From assembly GCA_021495925.1 (NCBI GenBank), contig JAKEKT010000082.1:62001-126000 (forward strand): DNA of 64,000 bases. The letters run 5' to 3'. The notes below the pieces were generated by a model. That model was not told the DNA's origin, made no database searches, and worked only from the letters and a program-made list of their open reading frames with translations. The position numbers and the translations under genes are program-made. Source of the DNA: Diplodia intermedia (taxonomy: Eukaryota > Ascomycota > Dothideomycetes > Botryosphaeriales > Botryosphaeriaceae). Shown here in pieces: positions 35,821-47,482 of this stretch (position 1 is its first letter; every line of letters starts with the position of its first letter).

Positions 35821-36390
35821 ATGCGGTGCTCTTGACGAGGCTACCAACCAACCTTAATACCATCAGATCTCAGATCCTTGTGTTTTTTTTCTCTCACTCC
35901 GTCTCAATGTTACCCTGGGTACACTAATCACATTTGGTGCTTCCCATCATTTTGCTTCTTTCACGAGATATCTATGGGCATTTCACCCGCCCCGAAAAGG
36001 TTGGCATGCACGAGGACGGCGGAGACAAAAAGGGAAACGGCGTTTACGAGATGACGACATGATGCGGTGCCATCTTCAGATGCAAAGATGTGTCGCATGC
36101 TCCTGCTTCAGTGCGAACTGGTAGATAGAGAATTGGGACTCGAATTGTCTTGCATTGAAGGCTGAAATATGTCCTGCAATGCATGTACAAGTCACCAGTG
36201 GCAACAGGGGAGGCTGAATCAGTAGACAAGCTCCCTGAAACAATCAGAGCAAAGGAAAAAAACAGAAACAGAACCATCCCTTCATTTTTCTCATATCCCC
36301 TCGCTGTGATATCTCGCAACAAACAGAAACGCCTCGCCGAAACCCTTTTTTTCTTTTCCCTCGTCCTTCGACACCTACCAACACCCCGCA
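35821..36390. other. Convergent 3' region, eIF3k / Tsr4
   Basis: 570 bp between two converging stop codons. T- and A-rich stretches (35882-35890, 36258-36263) suit polyadenylation on both strands. No gene. Confidence 0.5.
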
Positions 36391-38021
36391 TTACTTCCTA
36401 TCAGCAACCTCCTCCCACTGCACGCCCACCCACTCCTCGACATACCCGACCTCGCCCTCCTTGGCCTCCCTCGCCGCGCAATCCTCGGCGCAAACCCCCA
36501 CAATCACCGTCCCCCACTCCATGCCCTCGAGCCCCAGCTCCTCGGCCTCCAGCTCCGCAATCGCCTGCGGCGTCAACTGCACCTCGAAGACGCGCTCGGC
36601 GCCGCAGTTGGCGCAGCGCGGCATGCCCTTTGCACCACGGCCACCACTCCCAACCGTCTTGACCTTTTCCCTGTCATCGTCGTCATCCTCATCGTCGTCG
36701 TCATCATCGTTTTCCTCGTCATCGTCGTTGGCAAGCATCCTCCCCACGCCGTCCTTGCGGCTGTACAGCAGCGGCTCGCCGCGCCACTCGTACCGCAGCA
36801 CCTGCTCGGGGTTCTGCGCCAGCCGGTCCGCGAACCGCTGGAACGTCTTGTCCATGAGGGATTCGTAGATTTGCTTTTCTTGTTTCCCTGCTGTTCGTCC
36901 TCCCCTTACCTCCGCGTCGTCCGGGTCCGCCGCGTGCGGATCCAGTTCGGCGTTCGCGGGTAGGGATTTTTCGTCGTCCGCGGGCGAGAGCGTCTCGTAG
37001 TCCGCGTCGAGGTGGTAGGATGGGTATGCCTTGGCCAGCTGGGCGGCGTCGGTTGGCCAGGGCTCGTACGGCTGCTGCTGTTGCTGCTGCTGAGCGGGTG
37101 CTTGCGAGCTGCTGGTGCCCGGCGCCGCGGCCGCAATGCGCGCCTTTTCCGCAAAGGTCGCGGGCAGGCTGCTGTCCGCTTCGTCGTCACCGTCCTTCTT
37201 GATCGTCGTCGTCGGCGTCTGCGCCGGCTTCGCCGCCAACCCGCTCGCCGGGGACGCAAACGGGTTCGCCGCCCCTCCACCACCACCGCCATTCGCGGCA
37301 GCAAACGGATTCGCAGCAAACGGATTATTCCCGCCTCCACCGCCTCCGCCAAACACCGCGCTCCCCAACCCCGCCTGCCTCGCCCTCCTCTCCTCCTCCT
37401 CCCTGCGCCGCGCCTCCGCCCGCGCGGCCTCGTCCTCGTTCCTCTTCCTCTCCGCCGCCGCCAGCGCCGCGTCGATGCCCACGGCCCGCAGTGCGCGTAT
37501 GGTGGCGGACCCCTTGCGCGCGCACGCCTTGCGCCGGCACCCGAAGACGTACAGGCGCCGCGTGTGCCCCGGGAAGTGCTGCGGCGAGTCGCCGTTGAGC
37601 TGCAGGAGCAGGGGCATGGGCGCGTTGCAGGTGCCGCAGCGGGTTGAGGCGAAGGAGGGGGGTGGGGCGGTTGGGGTGGGCCAGGTCTGTGGGGTGCGTT
37701 GCCCCGGGGGGTTTGGTGTTAGTGTTTGTGGTGGTGTTCTAGACGGGGGGTTTTTCTTTTCTTTTTGGAGGGGTTTTGGGCTCGAGGTGGGGAGGTGGGT
37801 GGAGGCGGATTGGCGGGTTGAAGTGAGGGGAAGAGCTTGGATGGAAATGGAGAGGGAGAGGGGAGGGGAGGGGAGGGGAGAAGTTTACGTACCGGTTGCC
37901 CGCCTAGCTGGCTGAATGTGTCGTCGGTGGGCTCTTTGGAGGCGTAGCCTAGGAGCACGTTGGTCTCGGTGTACTCTGACTCTGAGTCGCCGTCGGAGGC
38001 GTCGCTGTCGTAGGGCGGCAT
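36391..38021 (-). CDS. tsr4: PDCD2-like ribosome assembly chaperone Tsr4
   Basis: Exons 38021-37893 and 37686-36391 (intron 206 nt), 474 residues. The N-terminus TETNVLLGYASKEPTDDTFSQLGGQP and the zinc-finger-like part MPLLLQLNGDSPQHFPGHTRRLYVFGC are the mark of the family. The C-terminal PDCD2 domain has FQRFADRLAQNPEQVLRYEW, then PRCANCGAERVFEVQLTP. In yeast Tsr4 binds ribosomal protein uS5 (Rps2) as it is made and is needed for 20S pre-rRNA processing. Odd features: a Gly/Ala/Asn linker with three NPF motifs (about 37340-37250) and an Asp/Glu tract (36740-36660). Confidence 0.92.
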
Positions 38022-38486
38022 TGTGTGCTCTGGGAGGTGGTTGGTGTGGGTGGATGGTGGTGAGACGGTGCTGGTGTTTTGGGGCGGGCTTTCAGTCGGG
38101 CGTTTGTGGTTGTTTCGCGGGGCGGATGATAAAAAAAAGTTGGGGCGGGCGTCTGCTGCCAGTCCACCGATAAGATAGCGCGCCGCTTTCACCCGACGAG
38201 ATGGGCATGGCTAGGTAACGTCCAGTGTCATCGGTCGGTTTTATCAACCTGAAGGTGATTAACTCCGTGCCCGGAATATATAGCACCTGTAACTGGTGTA
38301 CGCTCTCTCTCATCATGCTATTATCAGGTTTTTTGAGTCTATTCGGAATAGTCATACTGATCCATATAGCAATTTGCGAAGAATGGGCTTTTCTCCGAAG
38401 CTGGCTGGAGGAATTCCGCATGTTAGTTAGGTCATTATACCCGTATACATTTCGTACAGTTGCTTTTCATTTACATAAACCCGCTT
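38022..38486. other. Short intergenic region between Tsr4 and Ecd genes
   Basis: 465 bp holding the Tsr4 promoter and the Ecd 3' flank, both read leftwards. No gene. Confidence 0.5.
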
Positions 38487-40599
38487 TTACTTCTTTTCTG
38501 GTTCGTCTCTTGGCATATTTACTCCCATCATGCCCATCATATTGCCCGCAGGCCCTGCCATACCGGCTTGGCCCTTGAAGGCCTCGAGCATATTCTTCAG
38601 CAGGTTATAATCCATCTCGCCAACCTCTTCCTCTTCATCATCGCTCCTTTCAATCTCCTCGACGTCATCATCCTCCACCTTCGCCTTCGCCTTACCCTTC
38701 CCTTTGATGGCTTTCTGTTTATCCGTGGCCTTGGGCTTAGGATTCAGGTCCAGCGCTCCAGCCTCCTTGAGCTCCGCCTCCATACTCTCCATCATTTTCC
38801 GGAACTCCTCCGCTTCCTTCGGATCATATGCATCTCCATCGTCGTCGTCAGAGCTCAGCTCCTCCACCACCTTTTCGGAGCCCTTCGGCGGTGGCCTCGG
38901 GGGCCCAAACGTCTTCGCCTCCGCCTCCTTCTCTTTCAGTCTCGCCTCAACCTGCTCGCCCTTCAGCTTCCTCACCTCCTCTATCGGCATCTCCATAATC
39001 TCCTTGTAGACGTCGTCCGGCATGCCCATCATCTCGCGCATCATCTTCGAAAACTCCTCCTCATCAAACGACGCCGCCTTATCCTCGCCCTCACTGCTGA
39101 CCTCGCTCTCACCATCGTCATCGTCGTCGTCGTCATCCTCATCCATATCATCCAGTTCCCCCTCCCCCTCCCCCGCCCCATCCAACCCCGCCGAGTCGTC
39201 GTTCAAGAAACTCTCGAACCGCGCCACCATCTTGCGCAGATTCTCCTGGACGTCCTTGTCGCCGAACCCTTCGTCGACGCCGCGCGCGCCGTCCATGGTG
39301 AAGGCCTTTTTGCCGGCCAGCTCGCGCTCGAAGTCGGCGTAGTCGATGTCCATCCAGCCGTCGTCGTCGTCCTCGCCGCGCGCGCCGTCGTCCCACGCCG
39401 CCACCTCGGCGTCCGTCGGCAGCGCGTCGGCGCCCGAGGCGACGTCGTCGAGCAGCAGCCCCATCTCGCGCACCGCCGGCGCGTCGCGGTGCGCGGCGTC
39501 GGCGAGCAGCATGTCGAAGCCGCACGCGAGCTTCATGCCGAGCCGCAGCCGCTCGATGTCGTCGCCGTCGCCGTCCGCGTCTGCGGAGGGGTGGAAGAGG
39601 GAAGAGGGAGGGGGGTTGGTCAGGGCGGCGGACCACGCCTTGTTCGGCGCGTCGAATTCTTGCGACTTCAGCTGCGCGTAGCCGACCTTGGTGAAGCGCA
39701 CGCGCACCGTGACGAGGTCCCGCGGCGGGAACTTCAGCGCCATTTCGTCGTCGTCGTGCTTCTTGAGGATTCGCAGCGCGATCGGGTCGCGCAGGTAGAA
39801 GGCTTCGACGGCGGGGCTGATGTACGCCGGGTTGCGGCGCAGCAGGTGCGCGAGCGGCCGCGGGATCCGGACCAGGGCGTGGTGCAGCGTCGCCGCGATG
39901 TCGGACGGGTAGTTGCGCAGCCGGTAGAAGGCTTCGGACTCGATCAGCGGCGAGTCGGTCGGCGCCGTGGGCGTGCCGGTGGCGATGCTGTTGCGGGCTT
40001 CGGCGAGGGTGAGGGGGCGTTTTTCCGGTGCGGTGGCGGGGCCGGCGAGGGGGATGATTTTTAGTTGGCCGGCGTTGAGCCATACCTGGAGTTGGGTGCG
40101 TGAGTAGGAGTGTTTGTGAGCGGTGGTGGTGGTGGTGAGAGCTTACTCTGTTCTCGGCCACTCCCGGATTGAGCCATTTGGGAAGCGTGTTGGCGGCTTC
40201 GATGAGGAGGAACTCGCCGTCGGTGTCGTAGAGGCGGATCCAGGCGTCGGCGAATTGCTTGCTGATTTCACGCAGCAGGTAGACAATCAGCCACTCGTCG
40301 GCCACGGAGTCGCCGTAGTTGGTGGTGCCGCGCAGCAACCACGTGCCGTCCTCTCTCTTCAGCTCCAGCTTGAACGACTCGCGCTGCCATATGTAGTCTT
40401 TCAGAAGTTTCTTGGTGAGCAGGTTTGCCGCGGTTTCCAGACTTCTCAGCCGCTCGCGGACCTGCGAGTCGGTGGCGAGCTTGGAGTCGATTACGTAGAT
40501 GATGTACTCGACCGTGTCGTCGGGCAGCCGCTTGGGAAAGCCGTCGAAGCCCTCGCCGAACCATTTGAAGTCATCGCCGCTTCCGTTGCTCCTCTGCAT
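38487..40599 (-). CDS. Ecdysoneless/SGT1 family protein
   Basis: Exons 40599-40147 and 40085-38487 (intron 61 nt), 683 residues. The N-terminal part matches Ecd/hSGT1 proteins: LPDDTVEYIIYVID, TNYGDSVADEWLIVYLLREISKQF, RLYDTDGEFLLIEAANTLPKWLNP then VWLNAGQLKIIPL. The C-terminal half is acidic with several Asp/Glu runs, one of 11 acidic residues, as is typical. Ecd proteins act in the nucleus with the pre-mRNA splicing and R2TP chaperone machinery; in fission yeast the homologue is essential and linked to transcription of glycolytic genes. Start chosen at MQRSNGSGDDFKWFGEG; the frame is open further upstream but not family-like. Divergent from ApsB. Confidence 0.9.
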
Positions 40600-41036
40600 G
40601 ATCGGAAGCGCCCGGCCAGAGGACGCGATAGGGTGCGGTACAAAGCTCCTGGAAGATGCCGGTTCAGTTTGAGAAAATGCTTGGTTAGCGATGTGCAGAA
40701 AAGTGTGGCGTCGAGAATAGGTCAGTTGGAGCGGATGGCAAAGGCGGAAGGTCTTGGCCGCATGGCCCGTGCGCATCTCCAGGCAGGGCTGCGGGCCGCC
40801 AGTCCCAAAACGACAACAGCAAAACAAACAACCGCTCGCAGCTACAACCGCCCGCCCACCTTCCGCCAAATCGGCAACCACAACAATCCACACGCGCGCC
40901 CGCCATTGCGCGCCATCCCCGCCATTTTTTTTGTTTCTTACCTCTGCGCACGCGCATGACTTGGCCACACTAAAACCGAGAGCTGCTGCTGCGCGCCCCA
41001 CTAAATACCCAACAGCAAAAACCCACCGAAACAACC
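40600..41036. promoter_or_regulatory. Bidirectional promoter, Ecd / ApsB
   Basis: 437 bp between divergent starts. The ApsB side ends in ACAACCATGG, a strong start context. No TATA box is evident. Confidence 0.5.
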
Positions 41037-44000
41037 ATGGCGCACCTCTACCCGGACACGCCGCGCACCGCCTACGGCGACGGCGACCAGTCGCGCCTGA
41101 CGACGGCCGACTTGGATCTGGACATGTCCATCGAGCCATCGTTCCACTCGCCCTCGAAGCACGGCGACGACCTCGTGCGCCAGATGCGCGGCCAACGCAC
41201 CCCGCGCGGCCTCAAGACGCCCTCGGCCGGCCGCAACCCGCTCGTCGCCGGCCGCCGCCAGCAGCAACAACAACCCCCCGGCAAGCCCGAGTTCACCCCG
41301 CTGCTGAAGAGCGCCATGAAGAACCGGATATCGAGTGCGTACGACCGGGAGCTGGGCGCCGCCGGTGGCGCCGTCGGCAACCCCGTCTTCGGCAAGGCCG
41401 GCGTGCAGACGCCCGCCGCGCTGAAGCCCGGGTACAAGTTCGACAACAGCCCGCTGCCCGAGGGCAGCTCCATGTACGACGGCTCGTCGGCCACCAGCAT
41501 CACCGAGCTGGCCGACCCCGCCCCGCACGTGCCGAGCAGCAGTTTCATGTCGACGCCCATGGCCCTGCCGCGGTCGGGCGAGATGGATCGAGGGAATATG
41601 CTCACCTTGCGCGAGCAGGAAGCAGTGCGTTCTGGACGTCTTGCCTGAGAAATGTGACTGTGGCTGACATGGCGGGAGTGTAGAAAATCGCCCAGATCGA
41701 CAAGGACAACTTCGGCCTGAAGCTCAAGATCCACTTCCTCGAGGAGAACATGCGACGCACCGGCTCCGAATTCCAACAAAACGCCCTGCAGGAGAACACG
41801 GATCTCAAAGTCGACCGCGCCAAGATGCAGGTCGAGCTCAAGAACATGAAGAAGTCGCTGCAAAGGGCCGAGAAGGAGCTCGAGGAGTACCGCTCGCAAT
41901 TGCAGGACTATGCCGAGAAGGTCAAGAAGAGGAACCTCGACTCGAGCGCGCGGGAGGAAATCCAGGAGCTGAGGAATCTTGCCGAATCGAGGGCCGCCGA
42001 GCTTGAGCAGCTTCAAAAGAAGGTGGATTCGGCTGGCAAGGATAATGAAGAGGTGGAGAAGCTGCAGGCCGAAGTGGAGGAACTGGAACAAGAACTGAGT
42101 CAAAAGGACCAGGAGCTGGATGAGAAGGACGAACAGCTCGAGGATCTCCGCGCCAAGCTGGAGACGGCTGAGGCCGGTGATGGTGATTCCGAGGAGAAGC
42201 AGCGGGCCATCGATGAGCAGGCCGACAAAATTGACGAACTCGAGGATCAACTACGGAAAACCGCCACCGAGAGAGACGAGAAGGAAGACGAACTCGAAGA
42301 ACTTCATGAAAGGCTAGAAAGCCTCGAAGGCGAGAAGGACAACCAGCTGAAATCATTGCAACGGCAACTGGAGTCTTTCGAGCGGTCGAAGAAGGAGGAT
42401 CTTTCGGCATTGGAGGAAAAGATTCGGCTGAAGGACCTGGACATCAAGTCTCTGGAGCGGCAAGTCGAGTCCGCCGAACGCGAGAAGCAAAGCGAGGTCG
42501 ATGCACTCCTCGACCGCGTGAGGATTGCCGAGTCTTCGGGCGGAAACCAGGCGCAACTTGCCCAGCAAGCCGCCAACGAAGCCCGCGAGAAGCTGCAACA
42601 GACGACACGCCAGAAGGATGACGAGATTGACGCTCTCCAAGCCCGGTTGGATGCAGCTGAAGCCCTAGAAGACAAACTCGAGGAATGCCAACACCAATTG
42701 CGCCAGTACGCCGACGATGCGAGGCGCCGAGACGCCGTGGAGGACAGACGAGAGCAAGAGATCCAGAATCTACGTGAACAGCTTCGTACGTCGGAACGGA
42801 ACATGAGCCCTCTGAAGAGACGGATAGGAGAACGTGATGGCGCCGACCGAGACTTGGAGAGGCTTCGGAACACCCTAGCGGAGCGTGACCGTGAGGTTGC
42901 CAGCTTGAAGCGCGCTGCCGAAGCTCAATCCGCGTCTTTGGAAGAGCTCAAGCGCACCCAACTCGACGCTGCGAGCCGCTCTTCGGATGCCGAGGGTATC
43001 AAGAGGGCTTTGGAGTTCACCAGGAAAGACCTTGAGCAAAGCCGCAGAGCCCAGGAACAAGCCGAATATACTCTCACCCAGCGCACGCGCGAATTGGAAT
43101 CTGCTCGGCAGTCTCTGGAGGAGCTGAGGCGGTCCCAGCTCGAGGCCGCAAGCCGCTCTTCAGACGTCGAAGGTGTTACCAGAGCTTTGGAGTTCACCCG
43201 GAAAGATCTCGAGCACAGCCGCGCTGCTCAGGAGCAACTTGATGCCCAACTCTTCGAGCGCACTCGGGACCTGGAATCAGCACGTAGATCTTTGGATGAC
43301 CGGACGAGGGAGCTCGATACTGCCCGTAGGAGTCTGGACCAGCGTGTTGTGGAGCTCAACGACAAGAGCAGGGAACTGGAGACCACCAAGCGCGCACTGG
43401 CTGAGCGGACCGAGGAGCTCGAGCTGCTCCGTAGCAACATGAACGAGCCTGACACTCAGTTCGAGCTCGTCAACAACCTTGCCAGAGAGCGTGAGCAGGA
43501 TCTCGACCGCCTTCGATCAACCGTCAACGCTCGTGAGAAGGATCTTGAAGCTGTCCAAAAGCTGGCGAACGAGAGACTGCAGGCCATCAACACGCTGCGT
43601 GAGCAGCTTGCCAACTCGAAGCAGGAGCTCGAGGACGAGATCGAAGTTTTGATCGCTGCTGCTGATGAAGCTGATGTGGAGAGGGAGGCGCTCGAATTCA
43701 GAGTTCAACAGTTGGAGGAGGAAGCCAAGGGCTCTGACCAGATCCGGAACCAGCTTGAGCCGCTTGAGAAGCGCCTGCGCACTGCCGACCGGGAGAAAGC
43801 CAGCCTGCAATCCGAGATTGAGTCACTCCAGCAGGATCTTGGCATTGCAGACAGGGATCGGGAGTCTCTACAGGCCCGAGTACGCAAACTCGCCCAGGAA
43901 CTTGAGCAGCTGCGCGCTTCTTCCAACAACGGTCCCGACGTCTCAACGACGGGCGAACGCCGTGACCTGCACTCAGCCGTCAAGTCGGCGCAGCTCGAGG

Positions 44001-44927
44001 CCGAAGAGCTCCGCCTCGAGCTCACGAACCGCGAGAAGCAGCTCTCGGAGCTGCAGACCAGGCTCCGCGAAGACAAGAAGAAGCACCGGACGGCCGAGCT
44101 CGAGAACGAGGAGCTAAGGCTGCAAATGTCGGAGAAGGACGGCGAGCTCGAGGCGTACGCGGCGCGGTTCCAGCGCGAGGGCGGGGCCAACCGCGACGCG
44201 GTCAAGAAGCACACGGCCGACCTCAAGGAGCTGCACGAGATGCTGCGCAACGCCACGCTCGAGGTGGAAGAGCTGCAGCTCGCGCTGGCGGAGCGCGACG
44301 CCCAGCTCGACTCGCTGGCCAAGGAGTCGCGCCAGAAGGACCGCCGGCTCAAGCAGGGCGGCGACGCGCTCGAGCTCAAGGCCCAGCTGGCCGACAAGGA
44401 CAAGCGCCACTCGGGCGAGCTCAAGGGGCTCGCCAAGCAGATCCAATACCTCCGCGCGCGGTGCGCGCGCGAGCAGAACTTCCGCGACGGCCTCGCGTAC
44501 GAGAAGAGGTTCTTCTTGATGCAGATTGAGACGTATAACCAATGGTAAGTTTTTTTTTTTTTTTCACCCCCTGTTCTTTCCCATCCCCGCCCGCCCTTTA
44601 CCATCCATCCATCCATCCATCCACCGTCGAAAACACTCGTCGACTGACTTCTCTCTCCACAGCACCCAAGCCGACCTCCGCCTCGTCGAGGAAATGGGCA
44701 TCACCCCCGACGTCTCGTTCCGCAAGCGCAAGCCCTCCCTGCGCACCGCCGGCCTCGCCGTCGTCGCGGCCGTCCGCATGCGCAGGATGCGCGACGACTG
44801 GGCCGCCAGCAGGAAGTTGCACGATGCCCTCGTCAGGAAGTTGGAGAGCATGAGGAGGTCCGCGGCGGGGAGGGGGACCGCCGTCGGTGGTGGTGGTGGT
44901 GGTGGTGGGGGGAGGGTGGTGAGGTGA
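41037..44927 (+). CDS. apsB: ApsB/Mto1-type microtubule-organising coiled-coil protein
   Basis: Exons 41037-41624, 41684-44544 and 44663-44927, 1237 residues. The first 180 residues are basic and disordered. A centrosomin CM1-like motif follows (about 185-250: MLTLREQEA-KIAQIDKDNFGL, then KIHFLEENMRRTGSEF and NTDLKVDRAKMQ), the part that recruits gamma-tubulin complexes. Then come about 850 residues of near-unbroken coiled coil, and a conserved end, IQYLRARCAREQNFRDGLAY then EKRFFLMQIETYNQ-CTQADL, shared by ApsB, Mto1 and Pcp1. In Aspergillus ApsB sits at spindle pole bodies and septal organising centres and affects nuclear spacing and conidiation. A 59-residue unit is duplicated in the rod (42938-43291). 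The last residues are a glycine run. Intron 2 holds an ATCC repeat. Confidence 0.9.
42938..43291 (+). repeat. Tandem duplication of a 59-residue coiled-coil unit (2 x 177 bp)
   Basis: LEELKRTQLDAASRSSDAEG.. at 42938 and LEELRRSQLEAASRSSDVEG.. at 43115 start two units exactly 177 bp apart. The units agree at most positions (RALEFTRKDLE is identical). They are in frame within the ApsB rod. Confidence 0.88.
44601..44622 (+). repeat. (CCAT)n repeat in ApsB intron 2
   Basis: Five CCAT units on the transcribed strand within intron 44545-44662. Confidence 0.9.
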
Positions 44928-45937
44928 TTGGTTGGTGAGGTGATATGAGGGCTTAAGTATGTGGTGGGGTGTGGTGTGGTGTGGTATGGTGTAAAAGTTG
45001 ATGTGGTGGTGCAGTGGATGATGGGCGTTTTTTTGGGGGGGCTTTTTCCTTTTGGGTTTTCGGGCATCCCCGTTTGGAGCACGGTACGGGTTTTTCGGGG
45101 GCCGGCCGGCCCGTTGGTGTTTGGGTGTGTTGTGTTCACGGGTACTTATTGATTGGGTGTATGTACGGCCTCGTCGATACATATGGGGTGAACAGGGAAT
45201 GGAGGATGGTGGTGCTTCTTCATTCATATTTTTGTTAAAATATACTACATGTCCTTGGACGGCCGATTCGGAAGAACGCTTCTTTGATTTTTGTTTGGCT
45301 TAACGTGTTCCACTGGGTTATGCGACGCCCCAGGTTATGAGACACCAATGAGAGAGCTGAGTTGATCGAAGGCCGAAGAAAATCCACGATTTAGATGCAG
45401 AATGTGGCTGGCCATCTCATAACTCGAGGCGTCGCATAACTCAGCTGAAACACTTTATCTTCTGCATGGGTGTGTTACACAAAGCCTTGCCTTGCAGCAA
45501 ATAGCTGTCGGGCGATTGCGTATGCAAACGCTCTCAGCTCACTTGGGAGTCGAGAGGGGGGCTACAAGTACAACTACTTTCTGAATCGACACTTGAAAAT
45601 GCACACGCTTTGATTTTTCGTCCGCGTGCCTACTTCGATATCCTGGAGTATCGATTTTCGGAGATCACATATTTACGTTGATATGACATCTGCAACGAGG
45701 TGGACAGATTCTATTGGATCAGCCGCAGAGATAACGCTGGGGCATGCTGCGGGGTAGTAGTCCTTTCCTGGCGCTCTGCAGCATCACATAATACGCTGTT
45801 CTTATACACTTGTAGTGAAGCTTCCCTTAATGGACTTATGTGGCGCAGAACGGTGCGGGATATATAGGGCGTCTTCAGCTGAGCTGAAGTTTCCAATGTT
45901 GCAGCCTCTCCCGCTTTGAACGGCGCCTGTTGCGACC
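44928..45937. other. Intergenic region with a hairpin, no supported gene
   Basis: About 1 kb. The first half is G/T-rich ApsB 3' flank. A 132-bp inverted repeat lies at 45313-45444. A TATATA-containing stretch (45859-45866) precedes the next gene. Confidence 0.5.
45313..45444. repeat. 132-bp inverted-repeat element (MITE-like hairpin)
   Basis: Arms 45313-45344 and 45413-45444 are inverted copies of 32 nt. Inside 30 nt I count four mismatches, all transitions. Each arm is itself built of two related units, GTTATGCGACGCC and GTTATGAGA. The loop is 68 nt. No clear target duplication was found. Confidence 0.7.
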
Positions 45938-47482
45938 ATGGCTCTATCAAATGCTCCTACCGTGCTGGAAGAAAACTCGGATCCCAAGGCCTTTACCTCA
46001 GACGTCTTCAAAAGAGAGAAGGACGATTTTCCAGTCCTACCAATTCTTACCGACTCGCCGCACGGTGCTTGGAGCAGCGGCATATCTCAATGGGGTTATT
46101 GGATATTTGCACGTACGCTGTATTTCGTTGTGGGATGCTGTTATAGGGTACTCTGGCTTTTCTGGGAAGTAAAGCTAAGTATACCTGGACTTACGAAAGG
46201 AAAAAAACTGAGCGAATACGCGGTGGTAAGAGAAGCTCGATCATTATCTATCACTGTCAAAGGACCACATGTTGACTTCCAATTCCACAGAAATACTTTC
46301 TTATGGCATTTGACTATCTCACGAGAGATGAAGAAAACTCAGTGATGGTGTATCCCCTGACAGGATTCTTCTGGATGTCGTATTTTCGACTTGGAGAGCC
46401 CCAGAACTTTGCACGGGACTATACGGCCGCATTTTGTCGGCAATACTCGAAATGGCCGCCTATCAGCCTATTTTTAGACCACGGACTGCATCAATATGTC
46501 CCTTTCGATGATGAGTGGGACGATAAGATGTTTTTGATTCACTTGGTCTCCTTCTACAACGTTGCTCGCTTCACGGGAAAGCCATTCGAATCAATGGGTC
46601 TCAGAGTCATTCGTAGGATCGACATTGCGAGGGTGAGTGTCAATGTATTTAAATTCTAAATAAACCATATTGGAGCTGATATTATAGAACCTAGCTTCAA
46701 GATGGCCCCGTGGTCGGAAAGCGCGAGTGCGTGCTTGATCTCGGAACATCTGGTCGGGAAGGGCGACCGATCCACTGGCTGACGCATTTACTGAAGATGC
46801 CAGACAATCAACATCACTACATCGTCGACCAGCTAAAAGAGAACAATGTAGTGTGCAAGGAAGACACCAAGGACCGAAAATGCCTCGATGTCATCCGAAC
46901 GTATAAAACCTCCTACGTCAGCTTGGCCGTTTGCATTCCAACTATACTCAGCCTCATTATCGGCATTGTTTGGACAAGTGTCGCGGCAACAGTGTATAGC
47001 CAAGAGGTACAGGTGAGCGCACAGACTGCGTTCACCATCAGTAGTTACATTGTCACAGCCGGTACGGAAGAAACATCGTAAACCGTAATCGTTGACTGAC
47101 AAAACTTGCAGGGTCATTATTGATCGCTCTCATAGTATACTTGGACGGAATTTTCGAAGCTAGTTCACGAGACAGTCAGGCCGTAAAGGACATTGACGTG
47201 CACAAGATAGTTGCTTTATCGACCGATAAAGCGGATCATACGGCACCGCCCGTAGAGGAAATCGACCCGCAAGTGGACAATCCTGCCCGCTCCACACAAG
47301 CTTCCGTACGAGCCGATGATGCAGATACAGCGAACGTTACAACCCTGCCCGTTGCTACACAAGAAAAGGCCCATCCGAGAAGGAAATCGGAATCGGATGC
47401 CCCTGCAAGGGCTCTTGAGGGTGCTTCCAGCACAATCTCGCTTCCAAAGACTGCAGTGTCGCTTCCGCCAGGGTTCGTCTGA
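45938..47482 (+). CDS. Unrecognised fungal membrane protein
   Basis: Four exons: 45938-46225, 46291-46632, 46695-47061 and 47112-47482, 455 residues. Introns are 50-65 nt with good donors and branch sites (GTTGACTGAC in the last). Junctions were chosen by agreement with the decayed relative at 58411-56828. I do not recognise the family. Visible: a hydrophobic or amphipathic N-terminal stretch (YWIFARTLYFVVGCCYRVLWLFW), a conserved middle (FFWMSYFRLG..FARDY..QYSKWPPISLF then FDDEWDDKM), two strong membrane segments (SLAVCIPTILSLIIGIVWTS and IVTAG-SLLIALIVYLDGIF), and a polar tail rich in Thr, Ala and Pro. Base composition is nearer 48% GC, lower than its neighbours. It may be a fast-evolving accessory gene. 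Confidence 0.72.

Noticed and set aside
39148..41139. 663-codon minus-strand frame
   Set aside because: Only 40599-40147 of it is the real Ecd exon 1; the rest reads through the intron and then in the wrong frame of exon 2.
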